Shown here: positions 1-8,041 of the stretch, piece by piece
How the letters are laid out: the number at the start of each line of letters is the position of its first letter
Position numbering within the stretch: position 1 is the first letter of the stretch
From: Pseudomonas sp. RIT-PI-r
GTDB lineage: Bacteria; Pseudomonadota; Gammaproteobacteria; Pseudomonadales; Pseudomonadaceae
Length of the DNA: 64,000 nucleotides
Assembly (NCBI RefSeq): GCF_001297015.1
Contig: NZ_LIGE01000030.1
Span: forward strand, 1-64,000
Direction: 5' to 3'
Position numbers and translations under genes: made by a program
The notes under the pieces: model-generated
Seen by the model: the letters and a program-made list of their open reading frames with translations, nothing else
What the model was told of the DNA's origin: nothing
The model's database searches: none

Positions 1-1855
1 CAGCCAGTTGCCGCTGCAAAATGACGTGGGTGTCATCGTAGTCATAACGCTCGCTGTCACCGACCGCGTTGGTCGCGGCCAACAAGCGTTGACGGGCGTC
101 GTAGCAGTAGCTGACGAGGTTTTGTTCGGTGTGCCAGGTGCCTTCAGACCACACCTGATAATCGACACCGACCAACTGCGCGCGGTCATAGCGCAACAAC
201 AGCGAACGCCCGGCACCGTTATCCAGTCGCTGCACCCGGTCAGACCGATCGCGCTGCAGCGTCAGACGATTGCCATAAACATCACTGATCGCCGTCAGCC
301 GACCCGCGCGAAAGTGATAGAACCGCGCTGTGTCCCCAGCCAGCGCGAGGATCAGCTCTTCCGGCTCATCGCCAAGGAAAATCGCTGCCCGCGACAAACT
401 GTTGTGAATCGCCGGTCGCTCGACGCTCGGCAGCGGGAACCGCGTTCGACGGTTTTCGTGGTCGACCCAGACGACCTCATCACCCAAAAACTCCAGCCGA
501 TGCGCCAGCGAATGGCTCCAGCCAAAGCCCAGCCCGACATCGATCTCGACGGCGCTCGAGCGATACAGACGGCTGAACTCGAACGGCAGCACGCCATCGA
601 GCACCGCATCGGACAGGGTCAGCAGTTCTTCGCCGGTGACCATCGACACCGGACAACCGTTGGTGCAGGTCAGTAGCGCGCAATCGGCGCTGTCGCCGTT
701 GGGGTTTTTTGCTTGATCAGAGGCGTCGTCGTGGTGTTCGTCTTTTTTTAGCGAGGCATTGCGCTTGGCATCCCAACGTAGCTGCAATCGGCCCTTTTTC
801 ACGCCGGCGGCAATGCCACGGGCGGCGACCGACTTGTATTGATCAACGTATTTGATGAACCCCTCGACGATGGCAAACATCGCCTTCACCAAGCGCTTCA
901 CTGCTGACAGCAATTGCGCTGCGCGATCTGCCAGGCGCAGCGTCAGATAAGCGATCCCTGCGCCCGCCCCGACGAACGTCAGAACCACGCCGATCAACAC
1001 ATCGATCAGCACCTGAACGATCACCATCGACGCCGCTTCAGCAGTTTTCCCGGCGATCTCGCTGGGCGGCAACATCTCCAGCCAGAGGCTTGCAGTGCGT
1101 AGCAGTAAACAGAGCGCCGCTTCGTCACTGACCAGCAATTGCAGCTTTTCCATGACGCCAGGGGCCGTCGCAGCGAGCGCCATCAACTGCGTGGCACCCT
1201 CGCCCAACCGCTCGGCAAACGCCCCGGGGTCCTTGAGAATGTCCGAGAGCAGACCAAGGCTGTCCCACACGCCTTCGATGGCCGCCCAGCTCCCGGCCAG
1301 CATGCCGTTGCCCGCCGCCGTCGCCACCGACTGCGACCACTGTGGTTTGAAACCCTGCCATTCGCTGCGCAGCCAGCCTTCCAGCTCTGCATTCAGGCCG
1401 TCATAGGCCGTGAACAGCTCATCGACTTCAGCGGAGGTGACCTTGCTGTGCACCTGCACGCGATAGAACTTGCCGGGTATTCCTATGAATGAGCCTTGGC
1501 CTTGCGCATCCAAAGTGACGGGAGTGGTTTCGCCACCATCCATGGCGATCACATCGACCACGATATTTCCCAGCGGAATGTCGTAGACCGATTCAAATTT
1601 GCTCTCGAGCAGCATCGGACCGATTTTCGGGCACTGAACGACGCTGGAGAAGAAATCGTGATCGCTGCTGCTGACGGCAGTGCTGCTGTCACCGAAGCGG
1701 AGGATCCGCTCCATGCCCATCAGCGATGGCAGATCCGCCGCGTGACTGACTGTGTCCGCCGCACGGCTGGCCCAATGCTTGAGCTGCTCGCGGTAAAGAC
1801 TGAGGGTGGCGGGAAAGCTGTCGAGTTCTTGCTCGATACGGGTGACGGCTTCCAT
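1..1855 (-). CDS. Rhs-family polymorphic toxin-type protein, N-terminal part (runs off left edge)
   Basis: The visible ~618 residues start with MEAVTRIEQELDS. They contain a long N-terminal region, a hydrophobic segment at about residues 272-303 (VIVQVLIDVLIGVVLTFVGA), and from about residue 393 the Rhs entry motif CTNGCPVSMVTGEELL followed by FSRLYRSSAVEIDVGLGWSH and YD-type repeats (RLTAISDVYGNRLTLQRDR). Rhs proteins are large shells that enclose a variable C-terminal toxin, often delivered by type VI secretion; the toxin end lies outside the window. I see no PAAR motif in the visible part. ATG at 1855 is the first start in frame and has no Shine-Dalgarno. A better start with GAGGG upstream lies at 1902 in another frame, so the gene either begins by re-initiation or carries a 1-nt frameshift. 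Confidence 0.85.
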   Translation of the reverse strand, partial: MEAVTRIEQELDSFPATLSLYREQLKHWASRAADTVSHAADLPSLMGMERILRFGDSSTAVSSSDHDFFSSVVQCPKIGPMLLESKFESVYDIPLGNIVVDVIAMDGGETTPVTLDAQGQGSFIGIPGKFYRVQVHSKVTSAEVDELFTAYDGLNAELEGWLRSEWQGFKPQWSQSVATAAGNGMLAGSWAAIEGVWDSLGLLSDILKDPGAFAERLGEGATQLMALAATAPGVMEKLQLLVSDEAALCLLLRTASLWLEMLPPSEIAGKTAEAASMVIVQVLIDVLIGVVLTFVGAGAGIAYLTLRLADRAAQLLSAVKRLVKAMFAIVEGFIKYVDQYKSVAARGIAAGVKKGRLQLRWDAKRNASLKKDEHHDDASDQAKNPNGDSADCALLTCTNGCPVSMVTGEELLTLSDAVLDGVLPFEFSRLYRSSAVEIDVGLGFGWSHSLAHRLEFLGDEVVWVDHENRRTRFPLPSVERPAIHNSLSRAAIFLGDEPEELILALAGDTARFYHFRAGRLTAISDVYGNRLTLQRDRSDRVQRLDNGAGRSLLLRYDRAQLVGVDYQVWSEGTWHTEQNLVSYCYDARQRLLAATNAVGDSERYDYDDTHVILQRQLA

Positions 1856-1902
1856 CAGCGCACGCGGGTGTGCGGAGTGGACTGAATAAGCGGGTCAAAC
1901 AT
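1855..1902 (-). CDS. 15-codon leader ORF or frameshifted N-terminus of the Rhs gene
   Basis: Reads MFDPLIQSTPHTRVR and stops with TGA that shares its A with the ATG of the Rhs frame (TGATG). It has a convincing ribosome site (GAGGGAACGCTC before ATG), which the downstream ATG lacks. One inserted base (GTG-GCG in place of GTGCG) would fuse the two frames into one N-terminus. I cannot tell a true coupled leader from a frameshift mutation or a sequencing error. Confidence 0.4.
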   Translation of the reverse strand: MFDPLIQSTPHTRVR

Positions 1903-2038
1903 GAGCGTTCCCTCGCGCAAAAATTAGGCGCGGGAACTGTGCGGGGGATCAATCAGGAAAGAAGTCAGGCAAGTAGGTGATGGCTGTAGGACTTATCTGT
2001 AAAAGCTACTCACATAAAAAACAGGCAGGCGAAAACGC

Positions 2039-2072
2039 AAACGTGGCAGGAGGTTTCCTTCACGCCACGTTT
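2039..2072. terminator. 9-bp inverted repeat between the sel1 operon and the Rhs gene
   Basis: AAACGTGGC at 2039-2047 pairs perfectly with GCCACGTTT at 2064-2072 across a 16-nt loop. It lies just past the end of the Sel1 gene and upstream of Rhs. There is no clear U-tract, so it is either a weak terminator for the 2.1-3.2 kb operon or an operator for Rhs. Confidence 0.4.
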
Positions 2073-2112
2073 ATCAAACAGACAAGCAGATATTCAATGC
2101 GCAGAACGTTTG

Positions 2113-2517
2113 CTACTCAACGCCGCGCGAGCCCAGTTCTTTCAGCTTGAGCTCGGCCAATGGGTGCCCGGCCTTGGCAGCCATTCTCCACCAGCGAGCA
2201 GCCTCATCCGGGTCAGGCGCCTTGCTCGGCGTACCTGCGAGGCTGATCACGCCAACCTGATAGGCCGCTTTGCCATCACCCGCCAAAGCCGCCAGGCGCA
2301 ATAATCGCACACCTTCCTCGCGTGCCCCCAGGCCCACACCGCGAAACGTCAGGATGTGCCCATAAAAGCTCTGCGCACCGACATCGCCCAGGTTGGCCAT
2401 GCGCGCAAACTGACCTTCAAGCCAGCGCCAGCCACGCGGCTGGCGGACAAACCACGACCAGTGAAACAACCGGCGAGCCAGCCAGTAACTGGCCCGCGCC
2501 TTGAGTCGTAGCAACAC
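2113..2517 (-). CDS. Sel1-repeat (SLR) protein
   Basis: 134 residues with at least two Sel1-like repeats (GHILTFRGVGLGAREEGVR, then YQVGVISLAGT...DEAARWWRMAAKAGHPLAELKL). Such short alpha/alpha repeats are protein-interaction modules; no partner can be read from the sequence. The start is GTG at 2517, preceded by a strong GGAGG six bases away that lies inside the stop region of the upstream gene, so translation is coupled. Last gene of a three-gene operon with the unknown gene at 2518-2889 and the HTH gene at 2886-3227. No signal peptide. Confidence 0.8.
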   Translation of the reverse strand: MLLRLKARASYWLARRLFHWSWFVRQPRGWRWLEGQFARMANLGDVGAQSFYGHILTFRGVGLGAREEGVRLLRLAALAGDGKAAYQVGVISLAGTPSKAPDPDEAARWWRMAAKAGHPLAELKLKELGSRGVE

Positions 2518-2889
2518 TCAGGCCTCCGCCGATTCCGGGTACTCGTACTCAAAAACCCGGACAACTTCCGACGCATGCCAAGAGGCGGCGGCGACACCAT
2601 CGGACGGACCGGAAAACCGCCCGAGACGCTCGACACATTCAAAAAAACCGGTACGCGGCAGGCGACTGGCACCTTGGCTGATGACCAGTGAGCTGCGCAG
2701 TGGTTGTTCGGCCTTGGCGTCCAGTGCGGCCAGATGTTCGAGCGCCGCGGTCAGCGTCTGCATCGCCGGCGTCGGCAATTGCAGGCGTTCGAGCAGCGCC
2801 CGATAAGTCAGCAGATGGCGCTGACGGCGCGCCTGATCCAGTTCTCCCAGCAATCCGTCCCAATGCTGACGACTGATGCGTACGCTCAC
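2518..2889 (-). CDS. Conserved hypothetical protein, 123 aa
   Basis: I do not recognise the family. The protein is soluble, with an alpha-helical N-terminal half (WDGLLGELDQARRQRHLLTY) and a C-terminal half with RSSLVISQGASRLPRTGFFE. The start is GTG at 2889, overlapping the TGA of the upstream HTH gene as GTGA, with AGGG about eight bases upstream. Tight packing between an HTH gene and a Sel1 gene suggests the three act together. Confidence 0.7.
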   Translation of the reverse strand: MSVRISRQHWDGLLGELDQARRQRHLLTYRALLERLQLPTPAMQTLTAALEHLAALDAKAEQPLRSSLVISQGASRLPRTGFFECVERLGRFSGPSDGVAAASWHASEVVRVFEYEYPESAEA

Positions 2890-3227
2890 GATTCATCCCT
2901 CCAACCTGGCACCGTCAACTCCCAGGCCAGGCTGCGACGAATCGCGGCGTCGGGCTGACGCTCGCCACTTTCGATCATGGCCAGATAAGACGGGCTGATG
3001 CCTACCGTGCGGGCCAGCGCCTCGATGGCGATGCCCTTCCCTTCGCGCAAACTGCGTAATTGATCCAGACCAGGAAGTATCGGGTCTGATGATGTCGCGA
3101 CAGGCGCTGGGGCCGGGCGCGACGGTGTTTCGTTGAGACCTGCTGCTTTCAGTAGAGCCTGATATTGAGCCCAAGGCAGAACCGCGTATTCCGGTTCGCC
3201 ATCGCGTGCAATTATCTGAATATCCAT
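2886..3227 (-). CDS. XRE-type helix-turn-helix regulator with a short N-terminal extension
   Basis: From ATG at 3227 the product is 113 aa starting MDIQIIARDGEPEYAVLP, an antitoxin-like N-terminal beta segment, followed by a Pro-rich linker and an HTH_3 domain near the C-terminus (LRSLREGKGIAIEALARTVG, ISPSYLAMIESGERQP). A start eight codons upstream is possible but gives a less typical N-terminus. As first gene of the operon it may autoregulate. Phd/YefM-type N-termini plus XRE domains occur in toxin-antitoxin regulators, but the next gene has no recognisable toxin fold, so I do not call it a TA pair. Confidence 0.75.
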   Translation of the reverse strand: MDIQIIARDGEPEYAVLPWAQYQALLKAAGLNETPSRPAPAPVATSSDPILPGLDQLRSLREGKGIAIEALARTVGISPSYLAMIESGERQPDAAIRRSLAWELTVPGWRDES

Positions 3228-3339
3228 GACTACCCCGTAGGACAACAACACTTAGCGAGTCGGCACTTTTCCCTAGAAGTGTAATCCTAACAGCGGCTAA
3301 GGTCGCGGGGGCATCTATCTGTGAAAGGGACTACAACAA

Positions 3340-3795
3340 TCAGGGCTTTTTCGGGCCCTGAAGTTGAAGTTGTTCAGGGGTATCGGGCAGGCGCTCGACC
3401 ACAGCGAGTTTTTCCGGCTGCTGGCGGTTGCGCCAGATGCGGAAGGCGTTGAGCTCATCGTCGAGGGTTTTCATCAGCCAGGCGAGGACGGCAATGTCGT
3501 CGAGCATACCGAATACCGGGATGAAATCAGGAATGGCATCGACCGGGCTGAGGAAATACATCAATCCCGCCACCACCGAAACCAGCGCTTTGCCGCTGAT
3601 GGCGCGGTACTCGCCCCGCCAGTACGCCAGGCACAATGCCTGCAGCAGACGCAGATCATCTTTGAGTTTGCCGAGTCGATTACCTTGCGCGGCACCTTTG
3701 CTGGCCACGGCGAACAGCAGCGTCGGTAAACGTCCACGGGCAAGCAATCGGCCAGCCAAGGGCAGGAATCGAGCGAAATTCCACGGAGCTTTCAT
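3340..3795 (-). CDS. YkvA family protein (DUF1232)
   Basis: 151 aa. The DUF1232 core is clear at about residues 75-115: KALVSVVAGLMYFLSPVDAI followed by PDFIPVFGMLDDIAVLAWLM. The family is small and membrane-associated, with no established biochemical activity. ATG at 3795 has a good GGGAGG site six bases upstream. A near-perfect palindrome made of two DnaA-box sequences lies 20 nt upstream of the start. Confidence 0.85.
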   Translation of the reverse strand: MKAPWNFARFLPLAGRLLARGRLPTLLFAVASKGAAQGNRLGKLKDDLRLLQALCLAYWRGEYRAISGKALVSVVAGLMYFLSPVDAIPDFIPVFGMLDDIAVLAWLMKTLDDELNAFRIWRNRQQPEKLAVVERLPDTPEQLQLQGPKKP

Positions 3796-3814
3796 CTATT
3801 CCTCCCGTTGAAAT

Positions 3815-3839
3815 GTTATCCACACAAATTGTGGATAAC
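3815..3839. promoter_or_regulatory. Inverted pair of perfect DnaA-box 9-mers
   Basis: TTATCCACA at 3816-3824 and its complement TGTGGATAA at 3830-3838 are separated by 5 nt; the full arms are 10 bp (GTTATCCACA / TGTGGATAAC). Both 9-mers match the DnaA-box consensus exactly. The site is in the ykvA-like upstream region, far from any origin gene, so regulatory DnaA binding is a possibility. Confidence 0.55.
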
Positions 3840-3865
3840 CTTGTGAACAGAGCTGCATTTGTGCG

Positions 3866-3912
3866 CTGAGAGCCCCGTTTTATAAGGGCCGCGCTCAGAT
3901 CGGGCGTTTTTT
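3866..3912 (+). terminator. Orphan two-part hairpin followed by T6
   Basis: CTGAG (3866-3870) pairs with CTCAG (3894-3898), enclosing GCCC/GGGC; GGGCG and six T follow. The hairpin reads as a terminator on the plus strand, but no plus-strand gene precedes it. It could end a small RNA or be part of the ykvA leader on the other strand. Confidence 0.3.
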
Positions 3913-4040
3913 ACTCACATAAAAAACCCCAATATTTCATTGACTTGGCGGCTCAGGGCGTCTACCGCGGGGCAGCCTCAAAGCTATGACTCCTCTGACC
4001 GGCGTCGGTTCGCTCTGTTTACCCTTGCCAACCTCCAGAT

Positions 4041-4074
4041 GCAACAACGCCCCGCATAAGCGAGGCGTTGTTGT
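4041..4074 (-). terminator. Probable terminator of the FKBP gene
   Basis: CAACAACGCC (4042-4051) and GGCGTTGTTG (4064-4073) form a 10-bp stem with a 12-nt loop just downstream of the FKBP stop codon. There is no pronounced U-tract. Confidence 0.45.
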
Positions 4075-4089
4075 TGAAACCGAGACCGA

Positions 4090-4809
4090 TTACTTGGCGG
4101 CAGCGGCGTCTTCTTTGGCTGGATCCTTGATGGCCAACAGTTCCAGGTCGAAGACCAGAACCGAGTTGGCCGGGATTGCCGGGCTTGGCGACTGAGCGCC
4201 GTAAGCCAGATCGCTAGGGATGTACAGTTTGTACTTCTCGCCAACGTGCATCAGTTGCAGGCCTTCGACCCAACCCGGGATCACGCCGCTTACCGGCAGA
4301 TCGATCGGGCTGCCGCGCTCGACGGAACTGTCGAATACGGTGCCGTTGGTCAGCTTGCCGGTGTAGTGAACGGTCACTACGTCGGTAGGCTTAGGCTGTG
4401 GGCCGTCGGCTTTCTTGACCACTTCGTATTGCAGGCCGGAAGCAGTCGTCGTTGCGCCTGCTTTCTTGCCGTTTTCTTCGAGGAATTTCTTGCCGGCGGC
4501 TGCCGACTCTTCGCTCATCTTGGCCATGCGCTCTTCAGCACGCTTTTGCAGCGCGGCGAAGGCTTCGACCAGTTCTTCGTCTTTCAGCTTCTGTTCTTTC
4601 TTGCCGACGGCATCTTCGATGCCCTGGGCTACCGCTTTGGAGTCCAGATCATCCATGCCTTCCTGAGCAAGGCTCTTGCCCATGTTCAGGCCGATACCGT
4701 AGGAAGCTTTTTGCGCCGGGGTTTTCAGCTCTACGCTGGTCTGCGAATCACAACCCGCGAGGACCAGGCTAACCAGGGCAACCGCCGCCGCCAACCGATG
4801 CTGTTTCAT
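4090..4809 (-). CDS. FKBP-type peptidyl-prolyl cis-trans isomerase, lipoprotein
   Basis: 239 aa from ATG 4809, which has AAGGAAAT upstream. MKQHRLAAAVALVSLVLAGC is a lipoprotein signal with Cys at 19. Residues ~28-125 form the helical FKBP_N dimerisation region (KASYGIGLNMGKSLAQEG). The C-terminal FKBP domain at ~140-230 contains VHYTGKLTNGTVFDSS, GVIPGWVEGLQLMHVGEKYK and IPANSVLVFDLELL. It resembles Mip/FkpA, which accelerate X-Pro isomerisation in the periplasm. Lipobox residue +2 is Asp (C-D-S), the E. coli-type inner-membrane retention signal. Divergent from the cytochrome c gene at 5061. Confidence 0.93.
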   Translation of the reverse strand: MKQHRLAAAVALVSLVLAGCDSQTSVELKTPAQKASYGIGLNMGKSLAQEGMDDLDSKAVAQGIEDAVGKKEQKLKDEELVEAFAALQKRAEERMAKMSEESAAAGKKFLEENGKKAGATTTASGLQYEVVKKADGPQPKPTDVVTVHYTGKLTNGTVFDSSVERGSPIDLPVSGVIPGWVEGLQLMHVGEKYKLYIPSDLAYGAQSPSPAIPANSVLVFDLELLAIKDPAKEDAAAAK

Positions 4810-5060
4810 GCTATTTCCTTGTTCATGCGCCGAAAGGGCAATCGAGTAAAGCCGCGAGCTTATCAGGCCGCCACGACCAATGGCTACCGGCATGAGAGCA
4901 GGAATCTTCCGATAAGTTCAGGGATTAAAACGCATTTGGGCAAAGGCGCGATGAAGCTTCTGTCATCTATGCCTGACAAGACTTCCCATGACATCTGGCG
5001 TAATGGCCACTTGCCCAGCATGGCCCCGCTCAGGCATAACAGCGCAACAATTCGACAAGG

Positions 5061-6878
5061 ATGTTTATCTTGCGCCTCTTATTCCGTGTGCTGACCCTGA
5101 TCGTGGTGCTGCTGGGGCTCGTCCTGGTGGTGATTCTGTACTACGTCGCCAACCCGAAATTGCCCTTCTACACCCCCGCCCAGCAGGTGCATTACCTGAA
5201 TCAGTGGAGTGAAGAAGAACGGCAAACCTACTATTTCACGCCGCAGGGTACGCAGGTCAAAGGCTTGCGCTATGAATGGTTTCAGGCGCTGGAGTTGCCG
5301 TTTTCCGAGCAGCGATTCGCCTCTCCCGACTACCTTGCCCGCTTCGGCTTTCTCGTCGATCCGCAACAGAAAGCCACGCCGAACAATCCCGGCAACCTGC
5401 CTGTCGGCTTTGCCCGACATCAGAATCCCGGCAGTCCCGAGCAATATCTGGACATAACTTGTGCGGCTTGCCACACCGGCGAATTGCGCTTCAAAGGCCA
5501 AGCCATACGCGTTGATGGCGGTGCGGCGCAGCATGTGCTGCCTTCCAGCGTTCCTACATTGCGTGGTGGTAGTTTCGGACAGGCACTGGTCGCCAGTCTG
5601 ACCTCAACCTACTTCAATCCCTGGAAATTCGAACGCTTCGCTCGAAACGTCTTGGGTGATGAGTACGATGCGAGCCACGGGCAACTGCGCAAGGATTTCA
5701 AAGGCTCACTGGACACCTTCCTGAAAGTCGCCTGGAACGACACCCATCGCGGCCTCTACCCGACCGAAGAAGGCCCCGGCCGTACCGACGCGTTCGGACG
5801 GATCGCCAATGCGACGTTCGGCGATGCCATCTCCCCTGCCAACTACCGCGTTGCCAATGCACCGGTGGATTACCCGCAGTTGTGGGACATGTGGACTTTC
5901 GACTGGGTGCAATGGAACGGCTCGGCGCAGCAGCCGATGGCGCGCAATATCGGTGAGGCATTGGGCGTAGGCGCTACCCTGAATTTCTTCGACGCCGACG
6001 GCCAGCCGCTGCAAGGCGATGAGCGCTATGCCTCCAGCGTGCGCGTGCGTGATCTGCACAAGATTGAGGAAACCCTGCAAAAGCTTCAGCCGCCCGCCTG
6101 GCCGGAAGATTTGCTGGGCGTTGTCGATAGACCCCTGGCCGCCAAAGGTCGCACGTTGTTCAGCGAGAATTGCGCCGGATGCCACGTCCCGCGGGCAACC
6201 CGTGAGGGCGACCGCTGGGTGCAACACCTGCACATGCTCCCCGTTGATGTCATCGGCACAGACCCCAATGCAGCCACCAATATCGCGACTCACCGCTTCG
6301 ATCTGACGGCACTGCAATGGGATTTGCAAGAACTGAAGAATATGGACGTCAAGCTGCATCCAGAGCCCAAAGAACCGTTGGATCTGAGCCAGCTATCAGT
6401 CGCCAAGGGACTGGCTTACGTCACCGCATTCGTCGAAAACCGCGCCTACCGCGAAGCCAAGGTTACGCCGGAAGAAAAGCCAGACCTCGATGGCTTTGGC
6501 CTGCCGATTGGCGTGCGCGAAAAAGTCGCCTACAAGGCACGGCCATTGGCCGGTGTCTGGGCCACTGCGCCGTTTTTGCACAACGGCTCGGTGCCGACTA
6601 TTTACCAGTTGCTCTCACCACAGGATGAACGCGCAACCACCTTCTATAAAGGCACGTTCGAATACGAACCACGGCATCTGGGTTATCGCACCGAAGCGTT
6701 CCCTAATGGCTTTCTGTTCGATACGCGGATCAGCGGCAACCACAACAGCGGTCATGAATTCCGCGCCGGCGAGCGCGGTAACGGGGTCATCGGCCGACTG
6801 CTGCAACCGGAAGAACGCTGGGCGTTGCTGGAATACCTGAAAGTCCTCGGCGGCCCACTGGAGGCGCAATTGCCATGA
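5061..6878 (+). CDS. Membrane-anchored di-heme cytochrome c (peroxidase/oxygenase-like)
   Basis: 605 aa. Residues 5-28 form an N-terminal membrane anchor, placing the rest in the periplasm. Two haem c sites are visible: CAACH at ~134-138 and CAGCH at ~371-375. The second half looks like a MauG/CcpA-type cytochrome domain (GRTLFSENCAGCH, APFLHNGSVPTIYQLL). Length and the wide spacing of the haem motifs suggest a RoxA-like or fatty-acid-dioxygenase-like di-heme protein rather than a classical ~340-aa CcpA; this is inference. AAGG directly abuts the ATG, so TTG at 5070 may be the true start. Its stop overlaps the ATG of the next gene by 4 nt, so the pair is co-translated. Confidence 0.8.
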   Translation: MFILRLLFRVLTLIVVLLGLVLVVILYYVANPKLPFYTPAQQVHYLNQWSEEERQTYYFTPQGTQVKGLRYEWFQALELPFSEQRFASPDYLARFGFLVDPQQKATPNNPGNLPVGFARHQNPGSPEQYLDITCAACHTGELRFKGQAIRVDGGAAQHVLPSSVPTLRGGSFGQALVASLTSTYFNPWKFERFARNVLGDEYDASHGQLRKDFKGSLDTFLKVAWNDTHRGLYPTEEGPGRTDAFGRIANATFGDAISPANYRVANAPVDYPQLWDMWTFDWVQWNGSAQQPMARNIGEALGVGATLNFFDADGQPLQGDERYASSVRVRDLHKIEETLQKLQPPAWPEDLLGVVDRPLAAKGRTLFSENCAGCHVPRATREGDRWVQHLHMLPVDVIGTDPNAATNIATHRFDLTALQWDLQELKNMDVKLHPEPKEPLDLSQLSVAKGLAYVTAFVENRAYREAKVTPEEKPDLDGFGLPIGVREKVAYKARPLAGVWATAPFLHNGSVPTIYQLLSPQDERATTFYKGTFEYEPRHLGYRTEAFPNGFLFDTRISGNHNSGHEFRAGERGNGVIGRLLQPEERWALLEYLKVLGGPLEAQLP

Positions 6879-8041
6879 TCCTGCCAACCTTCAAGAAAGA
6901 ACTGCCGATACTCGCCCGAATCTGGTTGTGGCTCGGGCGTCTACTCGGCAAAACACTGTTGATTATGCTCGCCATCGGCCTGCTCGGCTGGGCAGTCGCC
7001 ACCGCGTGGTTTGCCTGGCAACAACGCGGGCCGGTGTCGGCAACCGAACAGATTCCATCTGGCGAAGCGGCGATGACCCAAGACGTGATCCAGACCGCCG
7101 TGCGCATCGTCGATCAACACCGCGAACCCACACGGTATTTGCGCGACGCGCATGCCAAGGCCCATGGCTGTGTAAAGGCTGAAGTCCAGGTCTTACCTCA
7201 GTTGGCGCAGTCGCTGCGACAGGGCGTTTTCAGCGAACCGGGGACAACCTGGCAAGCGATGATTCGCCTGTCCAACGGCAATGCTTATCCGCAATTCGAC
7301 AGCATTCGCGACGCCCGTGGCATGGCGATCAAATTGCTGGACGTGCCGGGTAAACAGCTACTTGGCGAACGCGCGCAGCGGCGTGAACAGGATTTTGTCA
7401 TGTTCAGCCATCCGAACTTCTTTGTCAGTGATGTCGCCGAGTACCGTCAGAATGTGGCTGCTCAAGCTGACGGTAAAAAGGTCATGGCGTTTTTTCCGGG
7501 CTGGGATCCACGCACCTGGCAGATCCGCCATTTGTTTATCGCCTTGGCCACCCTGTCGTCGCCGCCGGACAGTCCGACGGCGACGACCTACTTTTCGGTC
7601 TCGCCCTACAAATTCGGTGACGCCAATGCGAAGTTTCGGGTGATGCCGGATCCGGCCCGCTGCCCGGCCTACACGCTACCGAAACAGAACCACGACTTGC
7701 CGAACTTCCTGCGCAGCGCTCTCAGTCAGCAGTTGTCGGCGGATCGAGTGCCGGCGTGTTTTGTCCTGCAGATCCAGCGTCAGGATGCGAACCGGTACAT
7801 GCCGATCGAAGACACCAGTATTGAATGGCGTGAGCAGGACTCACCGTTCGAGACCGTGGCGCGGATTACCTTGCCACCACAGGACTTCGATTCGCCTGCG
7901 CTGAATCTGGCGTGTGACAACCTGTCGTTCAATCCGTGGTTCGGCATTGAAGCGCATCGGCCGATTGGCGGGATCAATCGTCTGCGCAAAGCGGTGTATG
8001 AGGCGGTGAGTGATTATCGGCATAGCCGGAATGCCCTGTAG
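6875..8041 (+). CDS. Catalase-family haem protein (SrpA/y4iL-like), membrane anchored
   Basis: 388 aa. A membrane segment at ~24-46 (LLIMLAIGLLGWAVATAWFA) is followed by a shortened catalase-fold domain: SNGNAYPQFDSIRDARGMAI, MFSHPNFFVSDVAEYRQN and TYFSVSPYKFGDANAKFRVM. It is shorter than true catalases (~480 aa or more). Related minimal catalases are haem proteins that often act as organic peroxidases. ATG overlaps the preceding stop (ATGA), so it is coupled to the di-heme cytochrome c. The TAG stop codon lies inside the first bases of a REP element (TGTAGGAGCTG). Confidence 0.85.
   Translation: MILPTFKKELPILARIWLWLGRLLGKTLLIMLAIGLLGWAVATAWFAWQQRGPVSATEQIPSGEAAMTQDVIQTAVRIVDQHREPTRYLRDAHAKAHGCVKAEVQVLPQLAQSLRQGVFSEPGTTWQAMIRLSNGNAYPQFDSIRDARGMAIKLLDVPGKQLLGERAQRREQDFVMFSHPNFFVSDVAEYRQNVAAQADGKKVMAFFPGWDPRTWQIRHLFIALATLSSPPDSPTATTYFSVSPYKFGDANAKFRVMPDPARCPAYTLPKQNHDLPNFLRSALSQQLSADRVPACFVLQIQRQDANRYMPIEDTSIEWREQDSPFETVARITLPPQDFDSPALNLACDNLSFNPWFGIEAHRPIGGINRLRKAVYEAVSDYRHSRNAL

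Noticed and set aside
2518..3227. HTH gene plus 123-aa gene as a toxin-antitoxin pair
   Set aside because: The order and overlap fit, but the 123-aa product shows no known toxin motif and a third gene is co-transcribed; insufficient support.
3815..3839. Replication origin from the DnaA boxes
   Set aside because: Only two boxes, no AT-rich unwinding region, and no dnaA, dnaN or rpmH nearby.
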